Source: Candidatus Roseilinea mizusawaensis
GTDB taxonomy: Bacteria; Chloroflexota; Anaerolineae; J036; Brachytrichaceae
Assembly: GCA_016841965.1 (NCBI GenBank)
Contig: JAEANN010000044.1
Coordinates: forward strand, 124,001-188,000
Direction of reading: 5' to 3'
Length of the DNA: 64,000 nt
Part shown: one piece after another, positions 1 through 9,000 of the stretch
Layout of the letters: the number at the start of each line of letters is the position of its first letter
Numbering within the stretch: position 1 is the stretch's first letter
Program-made: the position numbers and the translations under genes
Notes under the pieces: generated by a model
The model's database searches: none
What the model was told of the DNA's origin: nothing
The model's input: the letters and a program-made list of their open reading frames with translations, nothing else

Positions 1-924
1 GGATAGCTGGCGCAGCAACGCAAAATCGACCTCTGGCGCCAGCACGGTTCCATTGGGCGCCACGACACCGCCGCGCGTTGTGCCGGCCATGACGGCGACT
101 TTGCACAAACCGGGTTTGTGGTGCAGCGCGCGGGCGCAGCCATCCAGGTAAGCGCGCAACTCGTGAATGTCGCTGTTGCGCTGGCCGGCTGCGCCCACTT
201 CACCGCCAACTGCCACAACGACTGGGTGTGGCTGGCGCGCGCGGATATAGTCGGTCAACAAGGCGCTCATCTCAGCGTTCAACCGTTGTTGTTCGGCCGG
301 GATGCTGCGGGTCATGTCTACTAGCGTGGATGTGTCCAGGTCGAAGTTGTAGAAGCCGGCTTGCAGCGACTCGTCGATCAGGCGGCGCAGAGCGCTCAGT
401 TCTGCGTCCGTGTCTTTCTTGTAGCGCTCGGCCAGCAGTTGAAAGTGATCGCCTTGCAAAAAGATCGGCCCGCGAAAGCCTTCCTTGATCGCGGCGGCAA
501 GCACCATGCTGGTGTACTCGGCAGGTCGCTGGGCGGTGTCGATCATCTCGTTGCGCGTCAATTCGAACATCAGCGCGCCGGTTCTGCTTTTGATGGCGGC
601 GCTGAAGGCGGCGCGGGCCGAGTCGTAGACCAACGCGCGCAGGTTGACAGCCGGCACAGCAAACGTAGTGGGGATGCGCTCGAACCCGCGCGCAACGTAT
701 AGCTCGTGGATAGAAGCCGGCCGGATGCCAAGCGTCTGCGCTGTTTCCCAAATCAGCCAGCGCGCATAGACGCGCGTGTCACCAGCGCCGAACACTGCCT
801 CGCGCGCGAGGGTGTCGATGTCTCGCGCCCGCAGGATGGCTTCGTCGCGCACCCGCACGCGCCCGGTGTCGACCTCAATCGATTCGCTCGTCTTGTCGAG
901 CACTGACAGAAGCGTTGCATTCAT
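1..924 (-). CDS. class II aldolase-like protein, 3' end outside window
   Basis: The minus-strand reading frame is open from the ATG at 924 to base 1 (308 codons), so the C-terminus lies outside the window. AGGAGG sits 6-7 nt before the ATG and fixes the start. Around residue 160 the motif FLQGDHFQ resembles the metal and substrate site of class II fructose/tagatose-bisphosphate aldolases, and near residue 235 the stretch VVAVGGEVG resembles the GE-G loop of that superfamily. The likely role is cleavage or formation of a ketose (bis)phosphate, in line with the sugar-alcohol dehydrogenase immediately upstream on the same strand (114 nt gap). The exact substrate cannot be read from sequence. An alternative is a non-catalytic GatZ/KbaZ-type subunit. 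Confidence 0.6.
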   Translation of the reverse strand, partial: MNATLLSVLDKTSESIEVDTGRVRVRDEAILRARDIDTLAREAVFGAGDTRVYARWLIWETAQTLGIRPASIHELYVARGFERIPTTFAVPAVNLRALVYDSARAAFSAAIKSRTGALMFELTRNEMIDTAQRPAEYTSMVLAAAIKEGFRGPIFLQGDHFQLLAERYKKDTDAELSALRRLIDESLQAGFYNFDLDTSTLVDMTRSIPAEQQRLNAEMSALLTDYIRARQPHPVVVAVGGEVGAAGQRNSDIHELRAYLDGCARALHHKPGLCKVAVMAGTTRGGVVAPNGTVLAPEVDFALLRQLS

Positions 925-1038
925 GGATACACCTCCTGAACAAGCTCGATGGGAGTCCGCTACAGATAAGTATAGGCTGGTGTATGCGAGGCGCAAACGG
1001 ATGCGTTTTGTTTCAGCGATGGATGGGAGGTGTGTTGT

Positions 1039-2244
1039 TCAGGCGCGGGAGCTGCGCTGACAGGTCGCCGGCGCGCTTGTCAATGCGCGATATCGCTCGA
1101 CAACCATCTCGAACACCGGCTCGCCCGGCGACAACTCGCACACCTCGCCGAGCACTTTGGCGATGCCATAGCTATGTAGCCGGCTTTGCAGGTCGGCGGC
1201 TACAGGGTCGGTCGGGTCGTTGAAGCGCAGGCCGGCGGCGATGCCTGTCACCAGATGGGCCGGCATGACGCCCTCGGCGACGGCATTCAGCGCCGCGCCG
1301 ACCAGGCGATCGGTGCGGGCCAGCTTGCGGATGGGGTCGCGTCCCAGGCGCGCAATCGTGTCGCCTAGTGCGCGATTGCGGAAGCGCTGCAATAGATCGT
1401 CGATGTTCGCCAGTAGCGCGCCGTGTGGCGGGTGGTACTTGCGCGTCAGCGCCAGCGCCGATTCCTCCATTGCGCCGCGCGCCTGGAAGTAAATGTCGTC
1501 ATCATCGAGCGCGTCGTAGCCGTACTCGTAACCCGCCAGATATCCCAGGTATGCCAGCACGGCGTGGCCGGCGTTGTGAATGTACAGCTTGCGCTCGGTG
1601 TAGAACGAGAAGGGCGCAAACGGCAACATACCCACGATGGCCGGCGGCTCGCCCACAAATCCGTTGCGGTCAACCGGCAGCTCTTTGTACGGCTCGACGA
1701 CGATCAGGCTGGGATCTTGCGCGCGCATCTCTGGCGTTGGGGCCGGCACCATGCGCGCGATCACCGTGTCCACAAAACCGATATGGCCGGCGACGTACTC
1801 GTGAAGTTCATGCGGCAAGGCCTGCAACACCATCTCGCGCAGAATGCTGGCTGCGCCTTTCAAGTTCTCGCAGATGATCAGGTTGAGCGGCTCGAGCACG
1901 CCGGCCCGGGCGCGGCGTGCGATGCCTTTGGCCAGCGTGGGCGCCACGTATTTCAGCGCGCCGGCGCCAACGGCTGTGGCGCCGATCTGTGTTTCGGGCA
2001 GTGCCAGCAGCGCGACGATCTCATCGACTTGCCCGGCGGCGAAGGCACGCACCGGCCCGACGGTCACTTCCTCGGTGTGTGCGTTGGTGACTAGCCGAAT
2101 GCGGTATTGCTCGCGCGCGTTCAGCGCCTCGAGCAGTGTCTGGTCGATGTCTACGAAATTGACGCGATAGCCGGATTCGCTATACAACTGGCCGATGAAA
2201 CCACGCCCGATGTTGCCGGCGCCAAAGATCACTGCCTCGCTCAT
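1039..2244 (-). CDS. mtlD: mannitol-1-phosphate 5-dehydrogenase family protein
   Basis: This 401-residue protein belongs to the polyol-specific long-chain dehydrogenase family, which interconverts mannitol 1-phosphate and fructose 6-phosphate with NAD(H). The N-terminus carries the Rossmann nucleotide-binding loop FGAGNIGRGFIG (residues 7-18), nearly identical to bacterial MtlD. The catalytic helix motif ERKLYIHNAGHA (about 217-228) supplies the conserved Lys219, Asn224 and His227. Length is close to the usual 380-ish residues. The ATG directly abuts a heptamer repeat and has no Shine-Dalgarno. Neighbours on the same strand are a ROK sugar kinase upstream and an aldolase downstream, suggesting hexose/hexitol metabolism. 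No mannitol PTS gene is visible, so mannitol itself is not established as the substrate. Confidence 0.85.
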   Translation of the reverse strand: MSEAVIFGAGNIGRGFIGQLYSESGYRVNFVDIDQTLLEALNAREQYRIRLVTNAHTEEVTVGPVRAFAAGQVDEIVALLALPETQIGATAVGAGALKYVAPTLAKGIARRARAGVLEPLNLIICENLKGAASILREMVLQALPHELHEYVAGHIGFVDTVIARMVPAPTPEMRAQDPSLIVVEPYKELPVDRNGFVGEPPAIVGMLPFAPFSFYTERKLYIHNAGHAVLAYLGYLAGYEYGYDALDDDDIYFQARGAMEESALALTRKYHPPHGALLANIDDLLQRFRNRALGDTIARLGRDPIRKLARTDRLVGAALNAVAEGVMPAHLVTGIAAGLRFNDPTDPVAADLQSRLHSYGIAKVLGEVCELSPGEPVFEMVVERYRALTSAPATCQRSSRA

Positions 2245-2261
2245 ATTTTAGATTTTAGATT
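2245..2261. repeat. heptamer repeat ATTTTAG at the mtlD start
   Basis: Two and a half copies of ATTTTAG lie immediately upstream of the mtlD start codon (minus strand). They belong to the heptamer repeat class seen elsewhere in this window. The rest of the 179-nt gap up to the kinase gene (2262-2423) holds no recognisable gene, only AT-poor sequence and another short repetitive patch at about 2388-2420. Confidence 0.7.
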
Positions 2262-2423
2262 CGGGCATTATTGATTGCGCGGCGCGGGAGCGCAATTTGT
2301 TAGCTGGCTCCCCGGCCTCGTCCACGAGGCCGACGCGAGCGTGTAGTGCAAATCTATCAGGTAGCCAGATGCATCCTCAACGATTTGCCGGTTGGCGATT
2401 GGCAATTTGCAACTGACGACTGG

Positions 2424-3389
2424 CTACTCTAGGTCAAACGCCAGCGCGGCTGCGCCCAGCAAGCCGCAGTCATCGCCCAGCGCAGCGCGCACGATGGGAC
2501 GGTTGCGGTAGGGGGGCATGGCGTATTGCTGCACAGTCTGCCGCACCGGCTCGAACAACATGTCGCCCATCAGGGACACGCTGCCGCCCACGACGATGAT
2601 GGCCGGGTCGTACAGGTGCAGCAAATTGACGAATCCCAGACCGATGATGCGCGCCACCTCGGCCACGATTTCGAGCGCCAGCGGGTCGTTGTGTTGGGCC
2701 GCTTCGCTCACCTCGCGGGCGGTGACGGCGTCGATGTGGCCGCCGGCCAGCTCGACCATCAGGGAGGGGCGGCCCTCGCGCAGTTTGTGCTGTGCCAGCC
2801 GCGCAATGCCGGTGCCGGACGCATAGCCCTCGAAGCTGCCCGGCACGCCGGCGTGTGTCCAGCCGGCGTGAATGTCCAGCGTGGTATGGCCGATCTCGGC
2901 GGCCAACCCGCGCATGCCCAGCACCATCTGGTTGTTCAAAATCACGCCGCCGCCAATGCCGGTGCTGATCGTCACGTACACCATGTCTTTCATCCCGCGT
3001 CCGGCCCCATAGCGTTGCTCGCCCAGCGCGGCCAGGTTGGCGTCGTTGCCGATGGCAACCGGCAGTTGCAGACGTTCTTGAAGAATGGCGCGCAGCGGAA
3101 TGTCGATCCAGCCGCTCAGATTGGGCGCGTACATCACCACCCCTGTGAATGGATCGAGCGGCCCCGGCGAAGCCACAGCCACGGCCTTGACAGATGCGGG
3201 GTCGGTGTCGGGCATCACGCGCCGGATGGACTCGACGATACGGTTGATGACTGCCTGCGGCCCTTCGTCGGCCAGTGTGAGCTGTTTGTGTCGTTTGAGG
3301 ATGCTGCCCTGGCGGTTGCACAAGGCGGCGCGAATGTTGGTGCCGCCCAGGTCTACGGCGATGACGGTTTGGCGTGGGTCAGTTGACAT
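2424..3389 (-). CDS. ROK family sugar kinase lacking the zinc motif
   Basis: A 321-residue ROK kinase (glucokinase/N-acetylhexosamine kinase type) that would phosphorylate a sugar with ATP. The N-terminal phosphate loop AVDLGGTNIRAAL is at 11-23, the catalytic-region motif GNDANLAALGE at about 114-124, and ISTGIGGGVI at 141-150. The GHTT histidine motif is at 167-170, but the usual CxCGxxGCxE zinc cluster that follows it is replaced by a cysteine-free stretch (about 171-186) before EGYASG. The start at 3389 is chosen because it begins the ROK domain and overlaps the stop of the upstream GalT-like gene by 11 nt, implying translational coupling; longer readings run into that gene. Substrate unknown. 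Confidence 0.9.
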   Translation of the reverse strand: MSTDPRQTVIAVDLGGTNIRAALCNRQGSILKRHKQLTLADEGPQAVINRIVESIRRVMPDTDPASVKAVAVASPGPLDPFTGVVMYAPNLSGWIDIPLRAILQERLQLPVAIGNDANLAALGEQRYGAGRGMKDMVYVTISTGIGGGVILNNQMVLGMRGLAAEIGHTTLDIHAGWTHAGVPGSFEGYASGTGIARLAQHKLREGRPSLMVELAGGHIDAVTAREVSEAAQHNDPLALEIVAEVARIIGLGFVNLLHLYDPAIIVVGGSVSLMGDMLFEPVRQTVQQYAMPPYRNRPIVRAALGDDCGLLGAAALAFDLE

Positions 3390-4479
3390 GCGCTGATTGT
3401 AGCGCCGGCCCGCACGATGCGCCGGTGATTGCTTGGTGAACGGTGAATGGGTCGTGTATGATGACGTTCTGGGCAAACAGATCGAGCGCGCCGATGTCTG
3501 AGGAGAGGGCATCGGGCCGGCCGCGATCGACAATGCGCGCGATGAACGGGAATCTATCCCAGTCTTCGGTGCGCGGCCCGAACAAGGGCGGCATGAGCAC
3601 GGCTGCGTCGAATGTACGCAGGTCGGCCCGTTCGATCAACGCGCGCAGGGCGCCGGCAAGCGCGCCGGCCAGTTGATCGTCGAAGGCGCGTCCCAGAATC
3701 CAAGTGTCTTTACCGCGCAGCGGGGTGAGGCTGACGAAGCCGGGCAGGCCATCGATCTCGAAGCCCAGACCTACGTCGGCGTGAGCGGCCAGCAAGTCTT
3801 GAAAATAGTCTGCGCCGTGCTGCTCACAATAGTTTAGCGCGGCGCGGCGCAACCCTTCGACCCTTGCATAGTGCCGCCGGCGCGCCAGGCCCAGTTGCGC
3901 GTGGGCGTGCGGGATGGACGCGCCGCCGGCCGGCCCCCCATTCCATATCCAGATGAAGTAGCGCGCGTCTGGGTCGGCTTCGTGCGCGCGCGTGGCCCAC
4001 GCCAGGGCCGTCTGAAAATAATCGCGCATCTGGTCGGCGGTGAATGCGAAAGGATCCGGCTCGTTAAAGATCAGCACGGCGCATTGACCATCCCAGCGTG
4101 CAAGGTTGCTGGTGGTGACGCAGTGCTCGCCGATCGCGCGGCCAAACACATCGGCGGTGGTCATGTTGAGCGGATCGGCGAAGAGGTCGGGTTCATTGGC
4201 TTGGGATGGCCCGACCGGGGGCCGCGCTTGCAGCGGCCGGCGCGCACGCAATGGATTGAAGGCAGCCCCTTCCCACGTGATCTGGTTGGTGACACGCACG
4301 ATGTATTGCGTTTCCACATCGTTGACCGACCCGAAGCGCTGCGTTACCCAGTCGCGCATGGCATCGGGCACCAGACATCGACCGCTTTCGATCCAGACAT
4401 CGAACAGTCGCTCGAAGCGCAAGCGTTGGGCCTCTGGCAACTGTGCGATCAAGGCCGGCAAATCAGTAATGTGGCGCAT
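3379..4479 (-). CDS. GalT/HIT-like nucleotidyltransferase-type protein
   Basis: A 366-residue protein resembling galactose-1-phosphate uridylyltransferases and related HIT-fold proteins. The key feature is SIPHAHAQ (residues 188-195), matching the HxHxQ nucleotidyl-transfer motif of GalT; an N-terminal half with TNQITWEGAAFNPLRARRP is typical of a GalT-like subfamily. The start at 4479 (MRHITDL) lies 23 nt after the methyltransferase stop; in-frame sequence further upstream is just the shadow of that gene. It overlaps the downstream ROK kinase by 11 nt. The pair kinase + sugar-1-phosphate nucleotidyltransferase suggests activation of an unidentified sugar, but no UDP-galactose epimerase or galactokinase is nearby. 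Confidence 0.75.
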   Translation of the reverse strand: MRHITDLPALIAQLPEAQRLRFERLFDVWIESGRCLVPDAMRDWVTQRFGSVNDVETQYIVRVTNQITWEGAAFNPLRARRPLQARPPVGPSQANEPDLFADPLNMTTADVFGRAIGEHCVTTSNLARWDGQCAVLIFNEPDPFAFTADQMRDYFQTALAWATRAHEADPDARYFIWIWNGGPAGGASIPHAHAQLGLARRRHYARVEGLRRAALNYCEQHGADYFQDLLAAHADVGLGFEIDGLPGFVSLTPLRGKDTWILGRAFDDQLAGALAGALRALIERADLRTFDAAVLMPPLFGPRTEDWDRFPFIARIVDRGRPDALSSDIGALDLFAQNVIIHDPFTVHQAITGASCGPALQSAHVN

Positions 4480-4502
4480 ATCCCCGCTACGCGCTACGCG
4501 CC

Positions 4503-5432
4503 CTACAGCTTGCGCCCGACGACCAGCATGCCGGCGCCTTCGTCGGGCGAGACTTCGTCGTAAAGAGGACGCAGGCGGGGTTCGAGGCGTTTGATAAGCT
4601 GGCGGGCCAGCAGGCGCTGGTAGCCGAGCTTGCGCAGGCGCGGCGATGCAACCACGCTGAACCACGAGCGCCGGCCAATGCCAAACTCGCCGTTCATGCG
4701 ATCCCACGCTGCGGCGGCATGCGGTGACACGTAGTAGCGCACGTCGATCAATTGAACGCCGACTGTTTGAAACAGTACGCGCCACTCATCGGCGGTGTGA
4801 TAGTGGAAGTGCGCCAGCAGCCTGTCCACGCCGGCGGCATACGCTTCGGCTGCTTGTTTGTTGGGCGCGGTCTTCACGCCGTGCAGCAGTCTGCGGAACT
4901 GGTCGCTGGGCACGGTTAACACCAGCAGGCCGGCGGGGCGCAGCACACGCGCCAGTTCAGGCAGCACCTTCTGGGGGTCGGGGATGTGTTCAACCACAGA
5001 GTTGGCGTAGACGCTGCCAAAACTGCCGGCGCGGTAGGGCAGGGCATGGCCGTCGGCGAACTGCACGCCAAGTGGATACACGCCACTATCGCGAGCTGAA
5101 GGCAATTCTGCCGAGGCAATGTCGCATCCGAACACGCCCGGCTGTTTGCCAAATACAGCGTCGGTGAACAGGCCATCTCCGCATCCAAAGTCAAGCAGAG
5201 GAGCTGGAAAGTCAAGCGCAGCCAGTGCTTTGGCTTCAATAGCGCGCCACAACGCGACCGGCGGCGCGAACCAATAACGGTGAAGCAAATCGTTAAGAAA
5301 GTCGCGTTCGCGGTGGACACGCAAGGTAGGCAGTGAAGCATTCGGCGAACTATTCGGCGAACTATTCGGCGAACTATTCGGCGAAGCATTCGGCGAAGCA
5401 TTCGGCGAAGCATTCAGGTCGGGCATGATCAT
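4503..5432 (-). CDS. class I SAM-dependent methyltransferase with Asn-Ala-Ser-Pro repeats
   Basis: A 309-residue methyltransferase. Motif I LLDFGCGDG is at about 79-87, followed by the acidic loop near GCDIA and the motif IV/post-IV region NSVVEHIPDPQKVL typical of methyltransferase domain 11. Ahead of the fold the N-terminus carries six tetrapeptides (three NASP, three NSSP) encoded by a 12-bp tandem repeat. The ATG at 5432 is preferred over the one at 5441 because the latter overlaps a TATAAT hexamer at 5440-5445, which lies 7 nt before 5432; this looks like a leaderless transcript. Substrate unknown; the neighbours are sugar genes. Confidence 0.8.
   Translation of the reverse strand: MIMPDLNASPNASPNASPNSSPNSSPNSSPNASLPTLRVHRERDFLNDLLHRYWFAPPVALWRAIEAKALAALDFPAPLLDFGCGDGLFTDAVFGKQPGVFGCDIASAELPSARDSGVYPLGVQFADGHALPYRAGSFGSVYANSVVEHIPDPQKVLPELARVLRPAGLLVLTVPSDQFRRLLHGVKTAPNKQAAEAYAAGVDRLLAHFHYHTADEWRVLFQTVGVQLIDVRYYVSPHAAAAWDRMNGEFGIGRRSWFSVVASPRLRKLGYQRLLARQLIKRLEPRLRPLYDEVSPDEGAGMLVVGRKL
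5341..5412. repeat. 12-bp tandem repeat, six copies, in coding sequence
   Basis: Six perfect-length 12-bp units, three TTCGGCGAACTA and three TTCGGCGAAGCA on the plus strand, encode NSSP and NASP tetrapeptides at the methyltransferase N-terminus. The unit length is a multiple of three, so copy-number change keeps frame. Confidence 0.95.
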
Positions 5433-5439
5433 CGCGCGC

Positions 5440-5445
5440 ATTATA
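5440..5445 (-). promoter_or_regulatory. -10 hexamer TATAAT, leaderless methyltransferase promoter
   Basis: Minus-strand TATAAT ends 7 nt before the ATG at 5432, placing the transcription start at or next to the start codon. No Shine-Dalgarno is present. No clear -35 was identified. Confidence 0.6.
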
Positions 5446-5597
5446 CGGGCGAGAAGATGTCAGAGATGTTAGAAGAGAGCATGTCATGCTCGCGCCGGCA
5501 AGAATCGAATGGCCGGCCCTAGGGCCAGTGGTGCGTTTGCTTTGTGCACCGGGTTTGACAGTGCGCGGCAGTGTGTTAGAATCCCGCTGCTCATTGC

Positions 5598-5670
5598 GGG
5601 CCTGTGGCGCAGTTGGGAGCGCGTCTCAATGGCATTGAGAAGGTCAGGGGTTCGAATCCCCTCAGGTCCA
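5598..5670 (+). tRNA. tRNA-Ala (anticodon GGC)
   Basis: A 73-nt cloverleaf. The acceptor arm GGGCCTG pairs with CAGGTCC (one G-U). The D arm has stem GCGC/GCGC, the anticodon stem TCTCA/TGAGA encloses the 7-nt loop with U33 and anticodon GGC at 5631-5633, and the T arm AGGGG-TTCGAAT-CCCCT is canonical. The discriminator is A; CCA is not encoded. It lies just upstream of the T-box leader and leuS on the same strand. Confidence 0.95.
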
Positions 5671-5710
5671 CTTTCGTTCTTTGACAACTGCACACAAATA
5701 CACCGCCGGA

Positions 5711-5991
5711 AGTAGTAGGCCATCCTCGTAGCGAGTTGGGAGAGTGAGGTGCAAGCCCAGCAATGCGCCGCAAGGGGAGCGCGTGAGGCTGAACTCGTCT
5801 GGCAAGTTTGGACGTGTGATTTCGCATTTGGCGTATATGCGGGCTGCCATGCGAAATCTAAAGTCTAAAACTGGTGTGTCGGGTTGCGCCCGTTAGCGCG
5901 CGATCGAGGCAGGAATGGCCGGCAGGCTGTTCCCGCGAATCAGGGTGGTACCACGGGCCCACTCGTCCCTGAGCGGATGAGTGGGCTTTTT
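5711..5991 (+). promoter_or_regulatory. T-box riboswitch upstream of leuS
   Basis: The near-invariant T-box sequence AGGGTGGTACCACGG is at 5942-5956 and runs straight into a strong terminator (5957-5991); these two are mutually exclusive in T-box leaders. The upstream part contains a Stem I-like region with GAGAG and GGTGCAAGCCC segments (about 5735-5765). The sequence GAACTCG at about 5792 offers CTC as the specifier codon, which is a leucine codon and matches the downstream leuS. Uncharged tRNA-Leu binding would stabilise the antiterminator and allow leuS expression. The 5' boundary is approximate, and no convincing promoter was identified between the tRNA and the leader. Confidence 0.9.
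5957..5991 (+). terminator. T-box terminator hairpin
   Basis: Stem GCCCACTC (5957-5964) pairs with GAGTGGGC (5979-5986), followed by five T residues. It is the regulated terminator of the leuS T-box leader. Confidence 0.92.
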
Positions 5992-6015
5992 CATTGTGGG
6001 CAAGAGGGCAACACA

Positions 6016-9000
6016 ATGGCAGATCGATACATACCTCAGGAGATCGAACCGAAATGGCAGGCGCGCTGGGAAGCAGACGCGCTGTACAAAACCGGCCCGG
6101 CTGACAGCCGGCCCAAATACTACATTCTCGACTTCTACCCTTACCCGTCCGGCGAGGGTATGTCGGTTGGTCACGCGCGCAACTATGTGCCCACCGACGT
6201 GATCGCGCGCTACTATCGCATGAAGGGCTATAACGTCCTGCACCCGATGGGCTTCGACGCCTTCGGCCTGCCGACTGAAAACGCGGCGATCAAACTCAAA
6301 GTCAATCCGCACATTTTGAACGAGCGCTACTCGGCCAACTATGTGCGGCAATACAAGCTGATGGGGCTGAGCTATGACTGGTCGCGCCTGATCAACAGCG
6401 CCCATGCCGACTATTACCGCTGGACGCAGTGGATCTTCTTGCAGATGTTCCAGTCGTGGTATGACCCACGCCTGAACCGCGCCGCACCGATCGCCGACCT
6501 GGAACGCGAGCTGTCTGAGCAGGGGGCGCAGGCGATCTTTGACTACATCGACGCGCACGCCGAGCATGTGGGCGTGGTTGCCAAAGGCACACCGGTGGTC
6601 TCTGCTGCGCAGTGGCACGCGATGAGCCGGCGCGAGCAAAACGCCTACCTGATGAATTTCCGTCTGGCCTTCCGAGCTGAAAGCACGGTCAACTGGGACC
6701 CGGTGGACAAAGTCGTTGTGGCTGACGAGGAAGTGGAAGGCGGGCGCGCCTGGCGCAGCGGCGCGCTGGTCGAGAAGAAGATCATTCGGCAGTGGTTCTT
6801 CCGCATTACGGCTTATGCCGAGCGCCTGGCCAACGATCTGGACACGGTGGACTGGCCGGAGAAGATCGTCAAGATGCAGCGCAACTGGATCGGCAAGAGT
6901 GAAGGGGCCGAAGTCGATTTTGAGATTTCGGATTTCGGATTGCCGATTGCCGGCCAATCCCAAATCGCAAATCCAAAATCGAAAATCCGAGTGTTCACCA
7001 CCCGGCCCGACACGCTATGGGGCGCGACATTCATGGTGTTGTCGCCAGAGCATCCGCTGGTGGTCGAATTAACAACCGACGACCGACGCGCTGAAGTGGA
7101 AGCGTATGTGGCGCAGGCCAGGGCCAAAACTGATGAAGAGCGCACCACTGCTGAAAAGGAAAAAACCGGCGTGTTTACCGGCGCATATGCCATCAACCCG
7201 GTCAACGGCCGGCGCATTCCTATCTGGATCGCCGACTATGTGCTGATGGGTTACGGCACCGGCGCGATCATGGCCGTGCCGGCTCACGACGAGCGCGACT
7301 TTGCCTTTGCCCTGAAATACGGCCTGCCGATCATCCCGGTCATTGCGCGGCCAGACGGCGTGGCGAAAAGTGTTGTGCTGCCCGGCTCGGTGGATGAGCA
7401 TTTTCGCGCTGAACTGGAGCAGGCCGGCGTTGAGTTTTACACCGCGCCGCTGGACGAGGCCGGCGAAGGGCTGTGCGTCACTCTGCGCGGCGATGCACAG
7501 ATCGACCAGTATGTGGAACTGCTGCGCCGACACCTGAAGCCGGGTTACTGGCATGAAGTTGTCGGGGCGCGCTGGCTGTTCGTTTTTGACGACGGCGTCG
7601 AGGAGCTGGATTCGGTCGAAGCCGATGGGCGTATTCTGGCGCGCTGCGCGGCTCTGCGTCCCGCCGCCAGCAACGCGCGCACCGTGATGGAGATGCTGAC
7701 CCGCCAACCGTTCTATCAGGATGTGTTGTTCCACGCGGAGTACGGCATGATGATGCATTCCGGGCCGTTCAGTGGCACGTCGGGTGATACAGCCCGCCAG
7801 CAGGTGACGGCGTGGCTGGCCCAGCACGGGATGGGCAAGCGCCGAGTGAACTATCGCATCCGCGACTGGCTGATTAGCCGGCAACGCTACTGGGGTACGC
7901 CGATCCCCATCCTTCACACCCCCGACGGCGAAGAGGCGTTGGATCCAAGTGAGTTGCCGTTGCGCCTGCCCGAGGTCGAAAACTACGAGCCGACTGCGAC
8001 CGGCGAGTCGCCGCTGGCCAATATCCCAGAGTTTGTCAACACACCGCGCGGCCGGCGCGAAACCGACACCATGGCTACCTGGGCCTGCTCCTCGTGGTAC
8101 TACCTGCGATTCAGCGATCCGCACAACGATCAGGCGCCCTTCGGCCAAAAGGAGGTGTCCTATTGGCTGCCGGTCGATATGTACGTTGGCGGCGCCGAAC
8201 ACGCCGTGTTGCACTTGTTGTACGCCCGCATGTGGACCAAAGTGCTCTACGACCTGGGGCATGTGCCATTCATCGAGCCGTTCAAGGCGCTGCGCAACCA
8301 GGGCATGATCCTGTCGCCGCAAAAAAAGGTGGACGAAAAGGGGCGCGAGTACTTCGAGAAGATGAGCAAGTCGAAGGGCAATGTCATCACGCCAGATGAG
8401 GTGGTGGCCGAATATGGCGCCGACGCATTGCGCGGCTATGAAATGTTCATCAGCGACTTCTCCCAAACGGTGCCGTGGAACACGCAGGGGGTGCCCGGCG
8501 TGCGGCGCTGGCTGGAACGTGTGTGGCGCATTGTGCTGGCCCCAGAAGAAGATAAGGGCATGCCCGTCACCTATTCCGGGCGCGAGCTGCGGCGCGTTGC
8601 GCACCAGACGATTCTAAAGTTCGAGAAAGATATCGGCGATTTTAGCTTCAACACCATTGTGGCCGCGCTGATGGAGTTCACGAATGCGCTGTACAAAGCG
8701 CGCGACGCCGGCCTGGCCGGCTCGCCCGAATGGAACGAAGCGATCGATATCCTCTTGAAGCTGATCGCGCCGGTTGCGCCGCACATGGCCGAGGAATTGT
8801 GGGCGCGCTGCGGCCGGCCTTACAGCATTCACCAGCAGCCCTGGCCGGTTGCCGATGCGCAGGCCGCCACAGAAGAGGAGATCACCATCGTGGTGCAGGT
8901 GAACGGCAAGCTGCGTGATCGCATCACCGTGCCGGCCAATGCCGACGAGGAAACGGTCAAGCAAGCTGCGCTGCAAACCAATGGCGCGCGCAAATCCATG

